A stretch of DNA of 45,757 nt, taken from assembly GCF_905221025.1 (NCBI RefSeq), contig NZ_CAJNBL010000042.1:1-45757 (forward strand), read 5' to 3'. A model generated the notes under the pieces. The model saw only the letters and a program-made list of their open reading frames with translations, was not told where the DNA came from and ran no database searches. Shown here one piece after another: positions 9,896 to 21,100 of the stretch. The position numbers were made by a program, and so were the translations under genes. The stretch comes from Candidatus Nitrotoga fabula. GTDB lineage: Bacteria > Pseudomonadota > Gammaproteobacteria > Burkholderiales > Gallionellaceae. Position 1 is the stretch's first letter, and the number at the start of each line of letters is the position of its first letter.

Positions 9896-11158
9896 TTACA
9901 CAGAAACAGGCTCAGACCCGTGATTTACGGTATCGCCTGACGCATATTTGCGCGTCACATAATTGTTCACAATCCGCATGAACTCTCCGGCAATATTATC
10001 CCCGCGCAAAGTGACCACTTTTTCGCCATCCACATATACCGGTGCTGCAGGATTTTCATTGTTTCCCGGCAAACTAATGCCAATATTGGCCATCTTGCTT
10101 TCTCCCGGTCCATTCACCACACAACCCATTACCGCCACGGTCATTTCTTCGACACCTGGATATTTCTCGCGCCATACCGGCATCTGCGCACGCAAGTAGG
10201 ACTGTATGCTCTGCGCAAGTTCCTGAAAGACCGTACTGGTGGTACGCCCGCATCCCGGACAGGCGATCACCATGGGCGTGAAGGAACGCAGCCCCATCGT
10301 TTGCAGGATTTCCTGTGCTACGACTACTTCCTGTGTACGGTCTCCACCCGGTTCCGGGGTAAGAGAAATCCGTATGGTATCCCCTATCCCCTCCTGTAAC
10401 AGCACGGCAAGTGCAGCGGTGGAAGCAACTATCCCCTTGGACCCCATTCCAGCCTCGGTCAGCCCCAGGTGCAGGGGATAATCGCAGCGTTTTGCCAGTG
10501 CACGGTATACCGCAATTAAACTCTGCACCTCACTTACCTTACATGACAGAACAATCCTGTCGTGAGGCAAACCAAGCTTCTCGGCACGCTGGGCGCTAGT
10601 AAGCGCCGACACAATCAACGCCTCATGCATAACTTCGGCAGCATCCTTCGGCTCAGGCAGCCTGGCATTCTCATCCATCATGCGCACAATCAGATCAGAT
10701 TCGAGACTTCCCCAGTTCACCCCGATACGCACCGGCTTCTGGTACTGACAGGCAGCGTTTATCATCATGGCAAACTGGTCCTCACCCTTACGGTTTCGGC
10801 CGACATTGCCAGGATTGATACGGTATCCGGCCAGTATCTGGGCACATTCCGGGAAATCGGTTAGCAAGCGATGTCCGTTGTAATGAAAATCGCCCACCAG
10901 CGGTACATCGCACCCCATTTGATCCAGAATCTTTCGGATATGCGGCACCTGCGCAGCGGCCTCAGCAGTATTTACCGTAATTCGAACAATCTCGGAGCCT
11001 GCCCGTGCAAGTTCGAAAACCTGGCGAGCCGTTCCTGCAGCATCTTCTGTATCCGTATTCGTCATGGACTGCACCACGACAGGGGCATCGCCGCCAATCG
11101 CGACATTCCCTACCATGACCCGCTGCGTCACACGACGCGTGATCAAACTCTGAGTCAT
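9896..11158 (-). CDS. ispG: 4-hydroxy-3-methylbut-2-enyl diphosphate synthase (IspG/GcpE)
   Basis: The 420-residue product is the iron-sulfur enzyme that converts methylerythritol cyclodiphosphate to HMBPP in the MEP isoprenoid pathway. The N-terminal TIM-barrel region shows [18 protein letters not shown]. The C-terminal domain carries the cluster ligands in CPGCGRT and GCVVNGPGE. The long form with an inserted middle region fits the proteobacterial type. The start at 11158 lies 3 bases after the rodZ stop, so the two genes are almost certainly co-transcribed. Downstream of it comes hisS, as in the usual rodZ–ispG–hisS order. Confidence 0.96.
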   Translation of the reverse strand: MTQSLITRRVTQRVMVGNVAIGGDAPVVVQSMTNTDTEDAAGTARQVFELARAGSEIVRITVNTAEAAAQVPHIRKILDQMGCDVPLVGDFHYNGHRLLTDFPECAQILAGYRINPGNVGRNRKGEDQFAMMINAACQYQKPVRIGVNWGSLESDLIVRMMDENARLPEPKDAAEVMHEALIVSALTSAQRAEKLGLPHDRIVLSCKVSEVQSLIAVYRALAKRCDYPLHLGLTEAGMGSKGIVASTAALAVLLQEGIGDTIRISLTPEPGGDRTQEVVVAQEILQTMGLRSFTPMVIACPGCGRTTSTVFQELAQSIQSYLRAQMPVWREKYPGVEEMTVAVMGCVVNGPGESKMANIGISLPGNNENPAAPVYVDGEKVVTLRGDNIAGEFMRIVNNYVTRKYASGDTVNHGSEPVSV

Positions 11159-11160
11159 CG

Positions 11161-12075
11161 TTACTCCAGTGTCAGGCGTGCACGACCGTCATTGTGATAA
11201 GGCGCAAGATCCACAGGTTTTCCTCGGTAATACAGGCGCACACCACGAGCATTGCCAATTTCAACGGAAAATGGTGACCGACCTTCCAATTTCTGTTCGC
11301 TACCAGCAGGATTGATTTTTGACAGCAATACCCTACCATCATGATCCTTTACCCTTACCCATGACTTTTCCTTGAATTGCAACTGGACAGAAAAAGATTG
11401 TTGTGCCGCACTACCTGCTCCCACTTCCATTCCTTTGACAGAAGAAGCAACATTATCCACGGCAGGCGCAACTGCAACGGATCCCGGTACAGGTACGGTT
11501 TGGGCCGCAAGCGGCACAACCGGTAAATCCTGCTGGGGAACCGCTTTCACTGCTGAAGCAGGAGTCATGGCAACCGACAGATCGACAGGCTCCATGGTTT
11601 CATGCGGAACTGTCGGCTCACGATGGTTCAGCCAGACGAAAACTACCCAGACAACTGCAATAACGACAGGTATGGTCAGCAACCAGACAATTTTAAGCCC
11701 GTGACCCGCCTTGTTATCCTGAAAAGGCATTTCAACCTCAATACTGGTTGCATACAGGGAGGGTTGAACCGGTATCGCTGGCAAGGAAGCCAGCAATGGT
11801 TCAGGATCCAGTTTCAGCAGCCTGGCATAACTGCGTACAAATCGCCGCACAAAGGACATTTCCGGCAGATTGCCATAATCGTCCGCCTCCAGCGCCTCTA
11901 TCTGATGCGGTGCGAACTTGAGACGATTCTCCACATCCTCAATGCTCAACCCGAGATGCTCACGTGCTTCGCGCAGCGTGGAACCCACGCTAACCGGCAT
12001 GTCCACGGGGCTTCCGTCGTCATTGACTTCAATCTGATCCGATAAATTATCCACGCTTCCCTGCACTATATTCAT
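11161..12075 (-). CDS. rodZ: RodZ-like cytoskeletal/HTH membrane protein
   Basis: The 304-residue protein has an Xre-type helix-turn-helix domain at about 28–95 ([36 protein letters not shown]). A basic linker, one transmembrane helix (about 128–150, [17 protein letters not shown]), a Pro/Ala/Val-rich periplasmic linker, and a C-terminal DUF4115-type beta domain (about 225–304, [16 protein letters not shown]) follow. This is the architecture of RodZ, which links MreB filaments to the membrane and supports rod shape. The ATG at 12075 has only a weak ribosome-binding site. Met26 is a possible alternative start, but the extra residues are harmless. Confidence 0.92.
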   Translation of the reverse strand: MNIVQGSVDNLSDQIEVNDDGSPVDMPVSVGSTLREAREHLGLSIEDVENRLKFAPHQIEALEADDYGNLPEMSFVRRFVRSYARLLKLDPEPLLASLPAIPVQPSLYATSIEVEMPFQDNKAGHGLKIVWLLTIPVVIAVVWVVFVWLNHREPTVPHETMEPVDLSVAMTPASAVKAVPQQDLPVVPLAAQTVPVPGSVAVAPAVDNVASSVKGMEVGAGSAAQQSFSVQLQFKEKSWVRVKDHDGRVLLSKINPAGSEQKLEGRSPFSVEIGNARGVRLYYRGKPVDLAPYHNDGRARLTLE

Positions 12076-12295
12076 TTCAATTCAAGTACAACCCGGAATT
12101 TTACGCAACGGCTGCGTCTAACCATTTTCTTCGATACCTTCCAGCTGCCTGAAGGATGCACCTGAAACGGATTTCGTACGCGAAAACTGTAACAAGTACG
12201 CAGAATTTCACAATCCTCCCAGACAACGCAAATGATCAGCCTCTTGCCAGATCAAAGTGTCCGCATGCATAAAATCAAAAAATGAAATAATTTTA
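12076..12295. other. Intergenic region where pilF/pilW would be expected
   Basis: These 220 bases between rlmN and rodZ hold no tetratricopeptide coding frame on either strand. In many betaproteobacteria a pilF/pilW type IV pilus lipoprotein gene sits here. The region may carry the rodZ promoter. Confidence 0.45.
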
Positions 12296-13378
12296 TTATG
12301 CCTGCGCTTCCATCGGCTGGCGTGTTCTTTTGGTTTTATCCCTAACCTGTCCGGCCAATTGTCCGCATGCGGCGGCAATATCATCCCCCCGTGTTTTGCG
12401 TATCGTCGTAATTATACCTGCCTGCATCAGCACATCGCGAAACCTGGCTATCGCATCTGTTCCGGAACGACGGTAATGGGTCTGCGGGAAAGGGTTAAAT
12501 GGTATCAGATTGAATTTGCAAGGAACATCCCTCACCAGCCCAACCAGCTCTTGCGCCTGCTGCAGGCTGTCGTTCACCCCATCCAGCATCACATATTCAA
12601 AGGTGACGAAATCGCGCGGGGCACGTTCCAAATAGCGCTGGCATGCTGCCAGAAGCTCCCGCAACGGATATTTCTGGTTGATCGGAACAAGTACATCACG
12701 CAGGCTGTCATTGGACGCATGCAGTGACACCGCCAGTGCTACCGGACACTCGTCACGCAGTCTGTCCATTGCTGGCACGATCCCGGAAGTGGAAAGAGTT
12801 ACCCTGCGTCTGGAAAGGCCATAAACATGGTCGTCCAGCATCAGGCGTAGGGCGCTTACCGTATTATCAAAATTCAAAAGCGGCTCACCCATGCCCATCA
12901 TCACCACATTCGTGACAGGCCACTTACCCTCCGCATTTTTGCTAATCTGGCGATTTGCCCACCATAATTGACCAATAATTTCTGCAACACGAAGATTACG
13001 GTTAAACCCCTGTTTTCCGGTTGAACAAAACGAACAGTTCAGCACGCAACCAGCCTGGGATGATATACATAACGTGCCACGCTCTGCCTCTGGAATAAAG
13101 ACGGTTTCCACTGCATTTCCGGTACCCACATCAAGAAGCCATTTGCGCGTGCCATCTGCCGAAATTTCATCGCGCATCACCTGGGGTGCAGCCACATGGG
13201 CAAGTTGCAGCAACTTCTCCCGCAGCGAAACAGGAAGATCCGTCATCGCCGTGAAATCCGGCTCACCCTCCTTGTACATCCAGCGTAGCATCTGGCGGGC
13301 GCGAAACGGCTTTTCACCTACGGATGCAAACCATGCGTTGAGTTGCTCGACATCAAAATCCAGTAAATTTTCGGACAT
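12296..13378 (-). CDS. rlmN: Dual-specificity 23S rRNA/tRNA m2A methyltransferase RlmN
   Basis: The 360-residue radical-SAM enzyme methylates C2 of A2503 in 23S rRNA and A37 in some tRNAs. The N-terminal helical accessory domain ([14 protein letters not shown]) is followed by the radical-SAM motif CVLNCSFC (CX3CX2C), [15 protein letters not shown] and [17 protein letters not shown], which contains the second catalytic Cys. The ATG at 13378 is preceded by AGGGGCGA at good spacing, so I prefer it to an upstream TTG at 13414. The gene lies between ndk and rodZ; a pilF/pilW gene usually found after it is absent. Confidence 0.96.
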   Translation of the reverse strand: MSENLLDFDVEQLNAWFASVGEKPFRARQMLRWMYKEGEPDFTAMTDLPVSLREKLLQLAHVAAPQVMRDEISADGTRKWLLDVGTGNAVETVFIPEAERGTLCISSQAGCVLNCSFCSTGKQGFNRNLRVAEIIGQLWWANRQISKNAEGKWPVTNVVMMGMGEPLLNFDNTVSALRLMLDDHVYGLSRRRVTLSTSGIVPAMDRLRDECPVALAVSLHASNDSLRDVLVPINQKYPLRELLAACQRYLERAPRDFVTFEYVMLDGVNDSLQQAQELVGLVRDVPCKFNLIPFNPFPQTHYRRSGTDAIARFRDVLMQAGIITTIRKTRGDDIAAACGQLAGQVRDKTKRTRQPMEAQA

Positions 13379-13628
13379 CAGATCGCCCCTGTTATATGAA
13401 TTCTCCCGGTACAATCATCATTTCATGATACCAGCACCGATAGCTGGCACGTACTGCCACATAGCATTTAATTGTTTGTCATCCGGACGGATCCACCTGC
13501 ATCCCATAATGCCGGAGTCAACTCGGGAACAGACAGAAAAAGCTTTTGTCCAGCATAAACAAGCAATCTATTTCAGGCTAGCTACAACCGACGTTTGACT
13601 TATAAAACTACCGATCATTCAATCAGGA

Positions 13629-13676
13629 GTGCATCCTGTCACCGTAAAAATTTCTTTCCGGCAGCACAGGATGCAT
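13629..13676. terminator. Hairpin between ndk and rlmN
   Basis: An inverted repeat TGCATCCTGT / ACAGGATGCA encloses a loop of about 27 bases. On the plus strand it is followed by TTTTT. On the minus strand, the direction of ndk and rlmN, no T-run follows. It may act as a weak attenuator or processing site downstream of ndk, or as a barrier to antisense transcription. Confidence 0.45.
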
Positions 13677-13686
13677 TTTTAAATGT

Positions 13687-14094
13687 TCAAATCGAGAAAA
13701 AAAACTTGATTTCCGCAGCAGCCGCTTCTGGTGAATCTGAACCGTGAACTGCATTGGCATCGATGCTGTCAGCAAAATCTGCACGGATCGTACCCTTGTC
13801 TGCCTTTTTCGGATCGGTGGCGCCCATTAGTTCGCGGTTCTTCGCTATTGCGTCTTCACCTTCCAATGCCTGTACCATCACCGGACCAGAAATCATGAAA
13901 TCTACCAGATCCTTGAAGAAAGGGCGTTCGCGATGTACAGCATAAAAACCTTCTGCTTCCGCACGGGACATTTGCAACATTCGAGCTGCAATAATTTTTA
14001 ACCCAGCGTTCTCAAAGCGAGTGTATATCTGACCAATAACGTTTTTGGCAACGGCATCGGGCTTGATAATTGATAAAGTACGTTCAACAGCCAT
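13687..14094 (-). CDS. ndk: Nucleoside diphosphate kinase
   Basis: The 135-residue enzyme transfers the gamma-phosphate of ATP to nucleoside diphosphates. The opening [18 protein letters not shown], the [11 protein letters not shown] region and the active-site stretch [19 protein letters not shown] (catalytic His in AVHGSD) are clear. I set the start at 14094, where GGAG lies 9 bases upstream; the longer frame adds 13 residues without homology. The protein ends at FFFSI, a few residues short of the usual 140–143. It is the first gene of the housekeeping block, upstream of rlmN. Confidence 0.96.
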   Translation of the reverse strand: MAVERTLSIIKPDAVAKNVIGQIYTRFENAGLKIIAARMLQMSRAEAEGFYAVHRERPFFKDLVDFMISGPVMVQALEGEDAIAKNRELMGATDPKKADKGTIRADFADSIDANAVHGSDSPEAAAAEIKFFFSI

Positions 14095-14619
14095 GCTACT
14101 TCTCCAGAGGTAATTAACAATTAAATTTAACATTTTAACAGGCTTTGCACTACATGTCGCTTCGTCCGGACCTCATAGGAATGCCATACAGGCAACCGCA
14201 TTGATCGTTCATTTTCTTCTGGCCTCGTTGAACACATCGATTTCACATTTCAATATTAAAATAACGCCCGGCAGATTCAAGTTTGAAGTGCAATTTTGAG
14301 CAACGCAGGTCAGGTGGGCAGAATGCGGTAGCATCTGAGCCTTTTTGACCAGCCAATCGAAATTACAAAGATGAACTACCATTCCTAACCCGAAAAGAAC
14401 GATACCAGATATACGCCTTGAAAAAATCCGGACACACACAAAGCAAGTTCGCCAACATCATCGACCGAGAGTTGGCTCGTAGCTGTTGGTCGCGCGGCTA
14501 TCGTTCCAGGTGGCATTTATGGTATCTCTCTGCCCAGATGCAGAACTGCACTTCTGCAACAGTATTGGGATTGCCACGTTTTCATCCTTCGCTTGAAACA
14601 CGGTTCACATATACTTAAG
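14095..14619. other. Divergent intergenic region between ndk and recC
   Basis: This 525-base spacer separates the minus-strand housekeeping block from the plus-strand recCBD operon, so it should hold promoters for both. Short open frames occur (for example 14209–14439 minus) but have no recognisable product, no strong ribosome-binding site, and a composition unlike a real gene. I see no tRNA or repeat. Confidence 0.4.
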
Positions 14620-17600
14620 ATGTATAAAATGCACCTGAGCAATAATCAACTCACGCCGGGGTTCATGATCATTCATGGCAATCAACCCGAACTCCTTTGC
14701 CAGCTTCTTGTCAGCTGGATCCGCGCATATCCCCTGGAACCACTGGAAAATGAAACCATTCTTGTTCAGAGCAACGGAATCGCACAATGGCTGAAACTAG
14801 CCTTCGCCACCGACAGCTCCAGTCAAAATATCGAAGGATGCGGCATTTCCGCTGCAGTGGAGACTATCCTTCCCTCTCGCTTCGTCTGGAAAGCTTATCG
14901 TGCTCTTCTTGGCAAGGATTGCATCCCTGATTCATCCGCCTATGATAAGCCACTGCTTCTCTGGCGCCTGATGCGAATACTGCCAGAACTGATCCCAGAA
15001 AAAGAATTCGGTCCGCTCGCCCGTTTCCTCAGCGATGATCCGGATTGCAGGAAACGCTATCAGCTGGCTGAGCGCATCGCCGACCTCTTTGACCAGTATC
15101 AGGTTTATCGCGCTGACTGGCTGGCCGCTTGGGCCTCTGGAGGGAATATCACCATCAATGAACGTGGGAACTCTTCCATCATCTCCCAAGAACAGGCCTG
15201 GCAGCCTTTGTTATGGCGCAGGCTGATTCATGATATCGGTGAGTCAGGCATTACAAGCCGCGCCGCCATTCATCAGCGCTTCCTTGCAGCCGCATCTGAC
15301 GGAATTTCGCGTGACCGGCCTGCCAGCCTTCCACGCCGGATAATCGTTTTCGGGCTTTCCTCACTTCCCAGCCAGTCGCTAGAGGTGCTTTCCGCCATTT
15401 CACGCTGGAGTCAAGTCTTGCTTTTTGTGCATAACCCTTGTGAGCACTACTGGGCCAATATCATTTCCGAACAGGAACTGGTTCAAAGCGCAAAAAAACG
15501 TCACGCTGAAAAACCCGGGATGCCCGCCTCACCGAGGCATGAGGAACTGTATCTGCATGCGCATCCTTTACTGGCTGCCTGGGGCAGGCAAGGAAAAGAT
15601 TACATTTCGCTGCTGGACAAACTGGATGACACCAGTGCCTACCGTCGGCTGTTTGAAGAAGCCGGCCAGCGCATCGACCTGTTCGAGCCACATAGCAACA
15701 CCACTCTTTTGAATCAGCTGCAAAACGATATCCTGCAGCTTCGTTCCCCTGCTGAAACAAGGAAACTGTGGCCCGCAGTAAACCCTTTACAAGATCAGTC
15801 CATCCTCTTTCATATTGCCCATAGCCCCCAACGCGAAGTCGAGATACTTCAGGATCAATTGCTTGCCGCCTTCGATGCTGACCCTTCGCTAAAGCCAAGA
15901 GATATTATCGTAATGGTACCGGACATCAATGTCTTCGGACCCCATATTCAGGCTGTATTCGGGCAAATCGAGGAATCCGACACCCGCCACCTTCCATTCT
16001 CGATCGTTGACCTGGGCAGACGCCACCACAATCCGCTACTGAACGCGGTGGAGTTTTTGCTCGGCCTGAATGAATCCAGACTCGGGGTCAGCGACATTAT
16101 GGATTTCCTGGGAGTATCTGCCGTCCGCACGCGTTTTGGCATCAATGAAACCGATCTTCCCCAACTTCATCAATGGATACGTGATGCAAACATCCGATGG
16201 GGGTTAGACGGACAGCAGCGCCAGAATCTGGGCGTTGAGTTTGCTTATGACCAGAATACATGGAAATTTGGCATTAAACGCATGCTGCTCGGCTACGCCG
16301 CAGGCGGCGACCCCACAGGGCGAACCCGAAACGATTGGAACCACATCGAACCATACACAGACATTGCCGGACTGGATGGAAAATTACTCGGCTCTCTTGT
16401 CAGCCTCATTTCCCGCATTGAATCCCTGATTCAGATTTTTTCTGAACCAGCAACTGCTCCCGTATGGGTAGATCGCATGCAAAACCTGCTGCTCGATTTT
16501 TTTGACTGCTCCAGCACTGAAGAAGCCTATCTGCTACTCCAGCTACAAACGACCTTGGATAATTGGGTAAAGGCATGCCAGAGCGCATGCTTCAATGAAT
16601 TGCTGCCTTTGTCCATTGTTCGTGAGCATTGGCTGGCGCAAATTGACCAGGAAAAACTATCCCAGCGCTTCTTCGATGGAAAGCTTACCTTTGCAACCCT
16701 GATGCCCATGCGTGCCATACCCTTCCGGATGGTCTGCCTGCTTGGCATGAATGATGTCGACTACCCGAGGAATCTGGTTCCGATGGATTTTGACCTGATG
16801 GCAAAGGACTACCGGCCGGGTGACCGCTCCCGGCGCGAGGATGACCGCTATTTGTTCCTGGAAGCCATACTGTCTGCAAGAAACCGTCTGCATATCAGTT
16901 GGGTCGGTCATAGTATCCATGATAATACGGAACGCCCCCCTTCCGTACTTGTCAGCCAGTTACGTGACCACATCGCAGCCTGCTGGACAGTCGACGAGCA
17001 AGCCATCCCCGTAAAAAGACTGATCGACTGCCTTACGGTCAAGCACAAGCTGCAACCATTCAGCAGTGAGTATTTTGGCATTCAGGAAAGAGACTCTCCC
17101 TTGTTCACCTACGCCAGGGAATGGGAACCAGATTGGCAAAAGAAAAAGCCCGTCTCCCCCATGGAACACCCCCCCCTGCCGTTCCCTGTTTTCGATGAGC
17201 CCGTGTCTCTTGCCCGACTGATCCATTTCCTTAAGGATCCGGTGAAAACCTTCTTCCGTGACCGGTTGGGCATTTATTACGAAATGAATAAGTTGACAAG
17301 CGAAGACCAAGAGCCGTTTGCAATCGACGCCCTTGCCGAGTGGAGCATTCAGGATGAACTGATCCGGACACGCGAGGATGCCCTGTTCCAGGGGCTGCCC
17401 CAGGACAAAGCGATCGAAGCACAACTGCGTCGGATCAAGCGCAGGGGCTGCCTTCCCCCCGGAAATATTAGCGAACTGCTGGAAACCCGGTTCCTCGCCC
17501 CCCTGGAGGAAATGTTTGCCCAGTATCAGAAAGAACTTGACAGATGGCCAAACCCGCTACAGAACAAGCCCGTAGAATTCAAACACATTTTTTCCGGCCA

Positions 17601-18165
17601 GACCATAGAATTCAGTGACTGGGTCACCCATATCCGAATGAATTCATCTGAAAACCGCTGCCGCATTCAACTCAGTAGCAGCAATCTGATCATGAATCAG
17701 AAATATCGTTATGACAAACTCATCCCTGCATGGGTTGCCCATCTGGCAGGACATCTGGATGATCGCCCGCTGACGACAGTGCTGATTGGCAAAAATGGCA
17801 GGATAACGCTCCGTCCCCTTAAGCCGGACGCAGCAAGAAAAAGCTTTACCCAACTCCTTGAAGCTTATGCAACCGGGCTGTGCTACCCGCTTCCGTTCGC
17901 CCCACTTACATCTCTGGCCTGGCTACAAAACCAAGGTGAAGAGTTTTCCAGCCCCATTCCGGGATCCATAAATCCTGCACTTATCCATACCGTCAGAAGA
18001 ATTTATGAGGGACACAACAGCACCAATTCCGGGGAATCCGCGGGTAACCCTTATCTGCAGCGCGCTTATCCTACTTTTGATACCCTATGGTCAGGTGGAG
18101 AATTTACCTGCTGGTCTCATTCCCTTATGAGTGGATTAATCCACGTTTGCGAAAATCCACCATGA
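14620..18165 (+). CDS. recC: Exodeoxyribonuclease V gamma subunit RecC
   Basis: This subunit of about 1181 residues recognises Chi and splits the strands in the RecBCD helicase-nuclease. Family features include the N-terminal IIHGNQPELLCQLL, ILVQSNGIAQWLKL, GCGISAAVETILPSRFVW, RRIIVFGLSSLP, GKLTFATLMPMRAIPFR, CLLGMNDVDYPR and DRSRREDDRYLFLEAI. RecC is a degenerate SF1 helicase, so the lack of a good Walker A motif is expected. The start is uncertain: ATG at 14620, 14629 and 14665 are all possible, and only 14665 has a GGGG just upstream. Its stop overlaps the recB start as ATGA, showing translational coupling. Confidence 0.93.
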   Translation: MYKMHLSNNQLTPGFMIIHGNQPELLCQLLVSWIRAYPLEPLENETILVQSNGIAQWLKLAFATDSSSQNIEGCGISAAVETILPSRFVWKAYRALLGKDCIPDSSAYDKPLLLWRLMRILPELIPEKEFGPLARFLSDDPDCRKRYQLAERIADLFDQYQVYRADWLAAWASGGNITINERGNSSIISQEQAWQPLLWRRLIHDIGESGITSRAAIHQRFLAAASDGISRDRPASLPRRIIVFGLSSLPSQSLEVLSAISRWSQVLLFVHNPCEHYWANIISEQELVQSAKKRHAEKPGMPASPRHEELYLHAHPLLAAWGRQGKDYISLLDKLDDTSAYRRLFEEAGQRIDLFEPHSNTTLLNQLQNDILQLRSPAETRKLWPAVNPLQDQSILFHIAHSPQREVEILQDQLLAAFDADPSLKPRDIIVMVPDINVFGPHIQAVFGQIEESDTRHLPFSIVDLGRRHHNPLLNAVEFLLGLNESRLGVSDIMDFLGVSAVRTRFGINETDLPQLHQWIRDANIRWGLDGQQRQNLGVEFAYDQNTWKFGIKRMLLGYAAGGDPTGRTRNDWNHIEPYTDIAGLDGKLLGSLVSLISRIESLIQIFSEPATAPVWVDRMQNLLLDFFDCSSTEEAYLLLQLQTTLDNWVKACQSACFNELLPLSIVREHWLAQIDQEKLSQRFFDGKLTFATLMPMRAIPFRMVCLLGMNDVDYPRNLVPMDFDLMAKDYRPGDRSRREDDRYLFLEAILSARNRLHISWVGHSIHDNTERPPSVLVSQLRDHIAACWTVDEQAIPVKRLIDCLTVKHKLQPFSSEYFGIQERDSPLFTYAREWEPDWQKKKPVSPMEHPPLPFPVFDEPVSLARLIHFLKDPVKTFFRDRLGIYYEMNKLTSEDQEPFAIDALAEWSIQDELIRTREDALFQGLPQDKAIEAQLRRIKRRGCLPPGNISELLETRFLAPLEEMFAQYQKELDRWPNPLQNKPVEFKHIFSGQTIEFSDWVTHIRMNSSENRCRIQLSSSNLIMNQKYRYDKLIPAWVAHLAGHLDDRPLTTVLIGKNGRITLRPLKPDAARKSFTQLLEAYATGLCYPLPFAPLTSLAWLQNQGEEFSSPIPGSINPALIHTVRRIYEGHNSTNSGESAGNPYLQRAYPTFDTLWSGGEFTCWSHSLMSGLIHVCENPP

Positions 18166-21100
18166 CTCAATTGATCACCCCGCTGGAACCACTCACTTTC
18201 CCTCTCACAGGCAGCCATCTGATCGAAGCCAGCGCAGGCACCGGAAAAACATTTACCATCACGGCCCTGTATGTCCGTCTCGTTCTTGGTCACGGCAATG
18301 CCAGCGGTGTAGAAAAAACCTTTGCAAATGCCCGACCGCTCACGCCGCCGGAAATTCTGGTGGTAACGTTCACGGACGCTGCAACCCGGGATTTGCGTAG
18401 CCGAATACGCACACGGCTTGCCGAAGCGGCGGAATATTTCCGCAAAAATCCGGACAACACCCCCAATCTCCCGAAGGGTCAGGATTTTCTGCATGACCTT
18501 CGCGCCGACTTTTCACCGGATTCCTGGGCAGGCTGTGCATACAAGCTGCAGCTCGCTTCCGAATGGATGGATGAATCCGCAGTATCCACCATTCATGGCT
18601 GGTGCAACCGCATGCTGCGCGAACATGCCTTTGACAGCCAGAGCCTGTTTACCCGATCCATGGAAACGGATCAGGCCGAGCTTCTCGCAGAAACGGTACG
18701 CGATTACTGGCGCAACCATTATTATCCACTGAGTACCCAGGATATCGCCCAGGTAACCGCCTATTGGCCCGATCCGCCTGCACTGGAAAAGAAAGTCCTC
18801 CCCCTGCTGAAACATGTCAACCTTCTTCCCTCGGCGGAAGCGCCGGAACAGATTTTGCAACAAACGCGAACATCCATGACCATCACCCTTGGAACCTTAA
18901 AGGAACCCTGGAATAACTGGACAGATGAACTGGAAATACTCTTTCAAAATGCCACAGACAAAAAACGGATCAATCTCAAAAAATTCAGGGAGCAATACTA
19001 CAAACCCTGGCTGGCCAAGATTCGGGACTGGGCCGGCTCTCCAGAACAGAAAGCCCTGGACATCGGCAAAGGATGGGAACGCCTTACCCCGGAAGGCATG
19101 GCGGAAATATGGATAGATGGCCCTCCACCCGTACACCCAGCTTTCGAGAACCTACCCAGACTGCAGAAAGCCCTGAATAATCTTCCCGATGCATACGAAA
19201 ATCTGCTGACCCATGCGACACACTGGGTTTCATCCCGCTTCTCGGCAACACAAAAAAAACGCGCACTCATGGGTTTTGATGACCTGCTGACCGATCTGGA
19301 TGCTGCACTGGCAAGTGAAAACGGCGAACGCCTCGCCAGAATGATCCGCACACAGTTTCCGGTCGCGCTGATCGATGAGTTCCAGGATACCGATCCGGTT
19401 CAGTACCGGATATTCGACCAGATTTATGAAATCGCGAAAAACCGCAGTGATTGCGCACTGATTCTGATCGGGGACCCGAAACAGGCAATCTACGCTTTTC
19501 GAGGTGCAGACGTCCATACTTACCTGAAGGCAAGAAAAAGCGTACAGGAGCGCCTTTACAGCCTGGGCACCAATTACCGTTCCACGAAAGACATGGTCAG
19601 CGCAAGCAACCGCTGTTTTGAATTCATCGAATCACAGGAAACCGGAAACGGAGCTTTCCTCTTTCGGGATGGTGAGCATAATCCTGTTCCATTCCATCCA
19701 GTCCGGGCAAAAGGACGTGATGACCGGTTTCTGATAAACAACCAGGTCATCCCGGCACTGACCGCAGCAATTCCTTCCCCCGCTGACAACCAGCTGTCTT
19801 CCATCGGAGCCTATCTCGATACCTTTTCGGAAATTTGCGCCACACGGATTGTAAACTGGCTCAACCTCGCCCAGTCCGGCCGAGCCGGATTTTCCGGGAC
19901 ATCCGGGTCATTTATTCCGCTCCGTCCAGGGGATATTGCAATCCTTGTCAATAACGGGAAGGAAGCCATGGCAATCCGTCAGTCCCTGGGAAGACGGGGG
20001 ATACACAGCGTATATCTTTCCGACAGGGACTCCGTCTATCAAAGTCCGCAGGCTACCGAAATCCATCGCTGGTTAAGCGCCTGTGCCGAACCGGACAACG
20101 ACCGCCTGCTGCGCGCAGCGCTTTCCACTGAAACTCTAGGCCTGTCTTTTGCCGATATTGAAGAACTGAATCAGGATGAAAACGCATGGGAAAACCGGGT
20201 CATCCAGTTCATGAATTACCGAAAAATCTGGCAGCTTCAGGGAGTGCTGCCCATGCTTCGCCGCATCCTCCTTGATTTCGGTTGCAATGAACGGCTGCTG
20301 GACAATTATACCAGCCCGAGCGGCATCAATGGCGAGCGTATCCTTACGGACCTGCTGCATCTGGCTGAACTATTGCAGCAGGCAAGCCACACCCTGGAAG
20401 GGGAACATACCCTGGTCCGATTTCTGGAAGATCAATGCGATTTCCCCGCAGGAGAAGCAGAAAACAGGAAGGTCCGGCTTGAAAGTGACGCCAATCTGGT
20501 TCAGGTCATCACCATACACAAAGCAAAAGGCCTCGAATACCCGGTTGTATTCCTGCCATTTATCTGCACAACCCGCATCATCAAACAGGATGACTCACCC
20601 CTCAAATGGCATGATGAAAATGGCAATCTGCAAATTTCCCTCAAAGCGAATACAAAATTGCTTGAGCAGGCCGAACGCAACCGCCTGGCTGAAGATGTGC
20701 GCAAGGTATATGTTGCCATCACACGCGCCAGGCATGCCGTCTGGATGGGGCTTGCCCCGGTCGTTCAACTCCATTCCAGCGCCATCGGACACTTGCTGGG
20801 ACTCGACCCCTCCGGCTCATCCGAGCTTCTGGCCGCAGTCGAAAATCTTGCAAGGGACACCCCCTCCATTGCATTGGAAATTTCACCTCAAGCCAGCAAT
20901 ATCCGTTTTGCATCCGTCCCGACTACAGGTCACACCATCGTCGCCCGCATACCCGTTCGTTCCCCAAAGGAAAACTGGTGGATAAGCAGTTATTCAGGAC
21001 TGCATATTACCCGGAAAACCTTGACAACCTATCCCCAGCCAGCGATCAGCGACGACTCTGCACAGACAGAAAACCTGATGGAAAAACTCTCCGATCTTCT

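Noticed and set aside
14209-14439. 76-codon minus-strand frame between ndk and recC
   Set aside because: A hydrophobic patch is present but there is no ribosome-binding site or family pattern, so it is not called.
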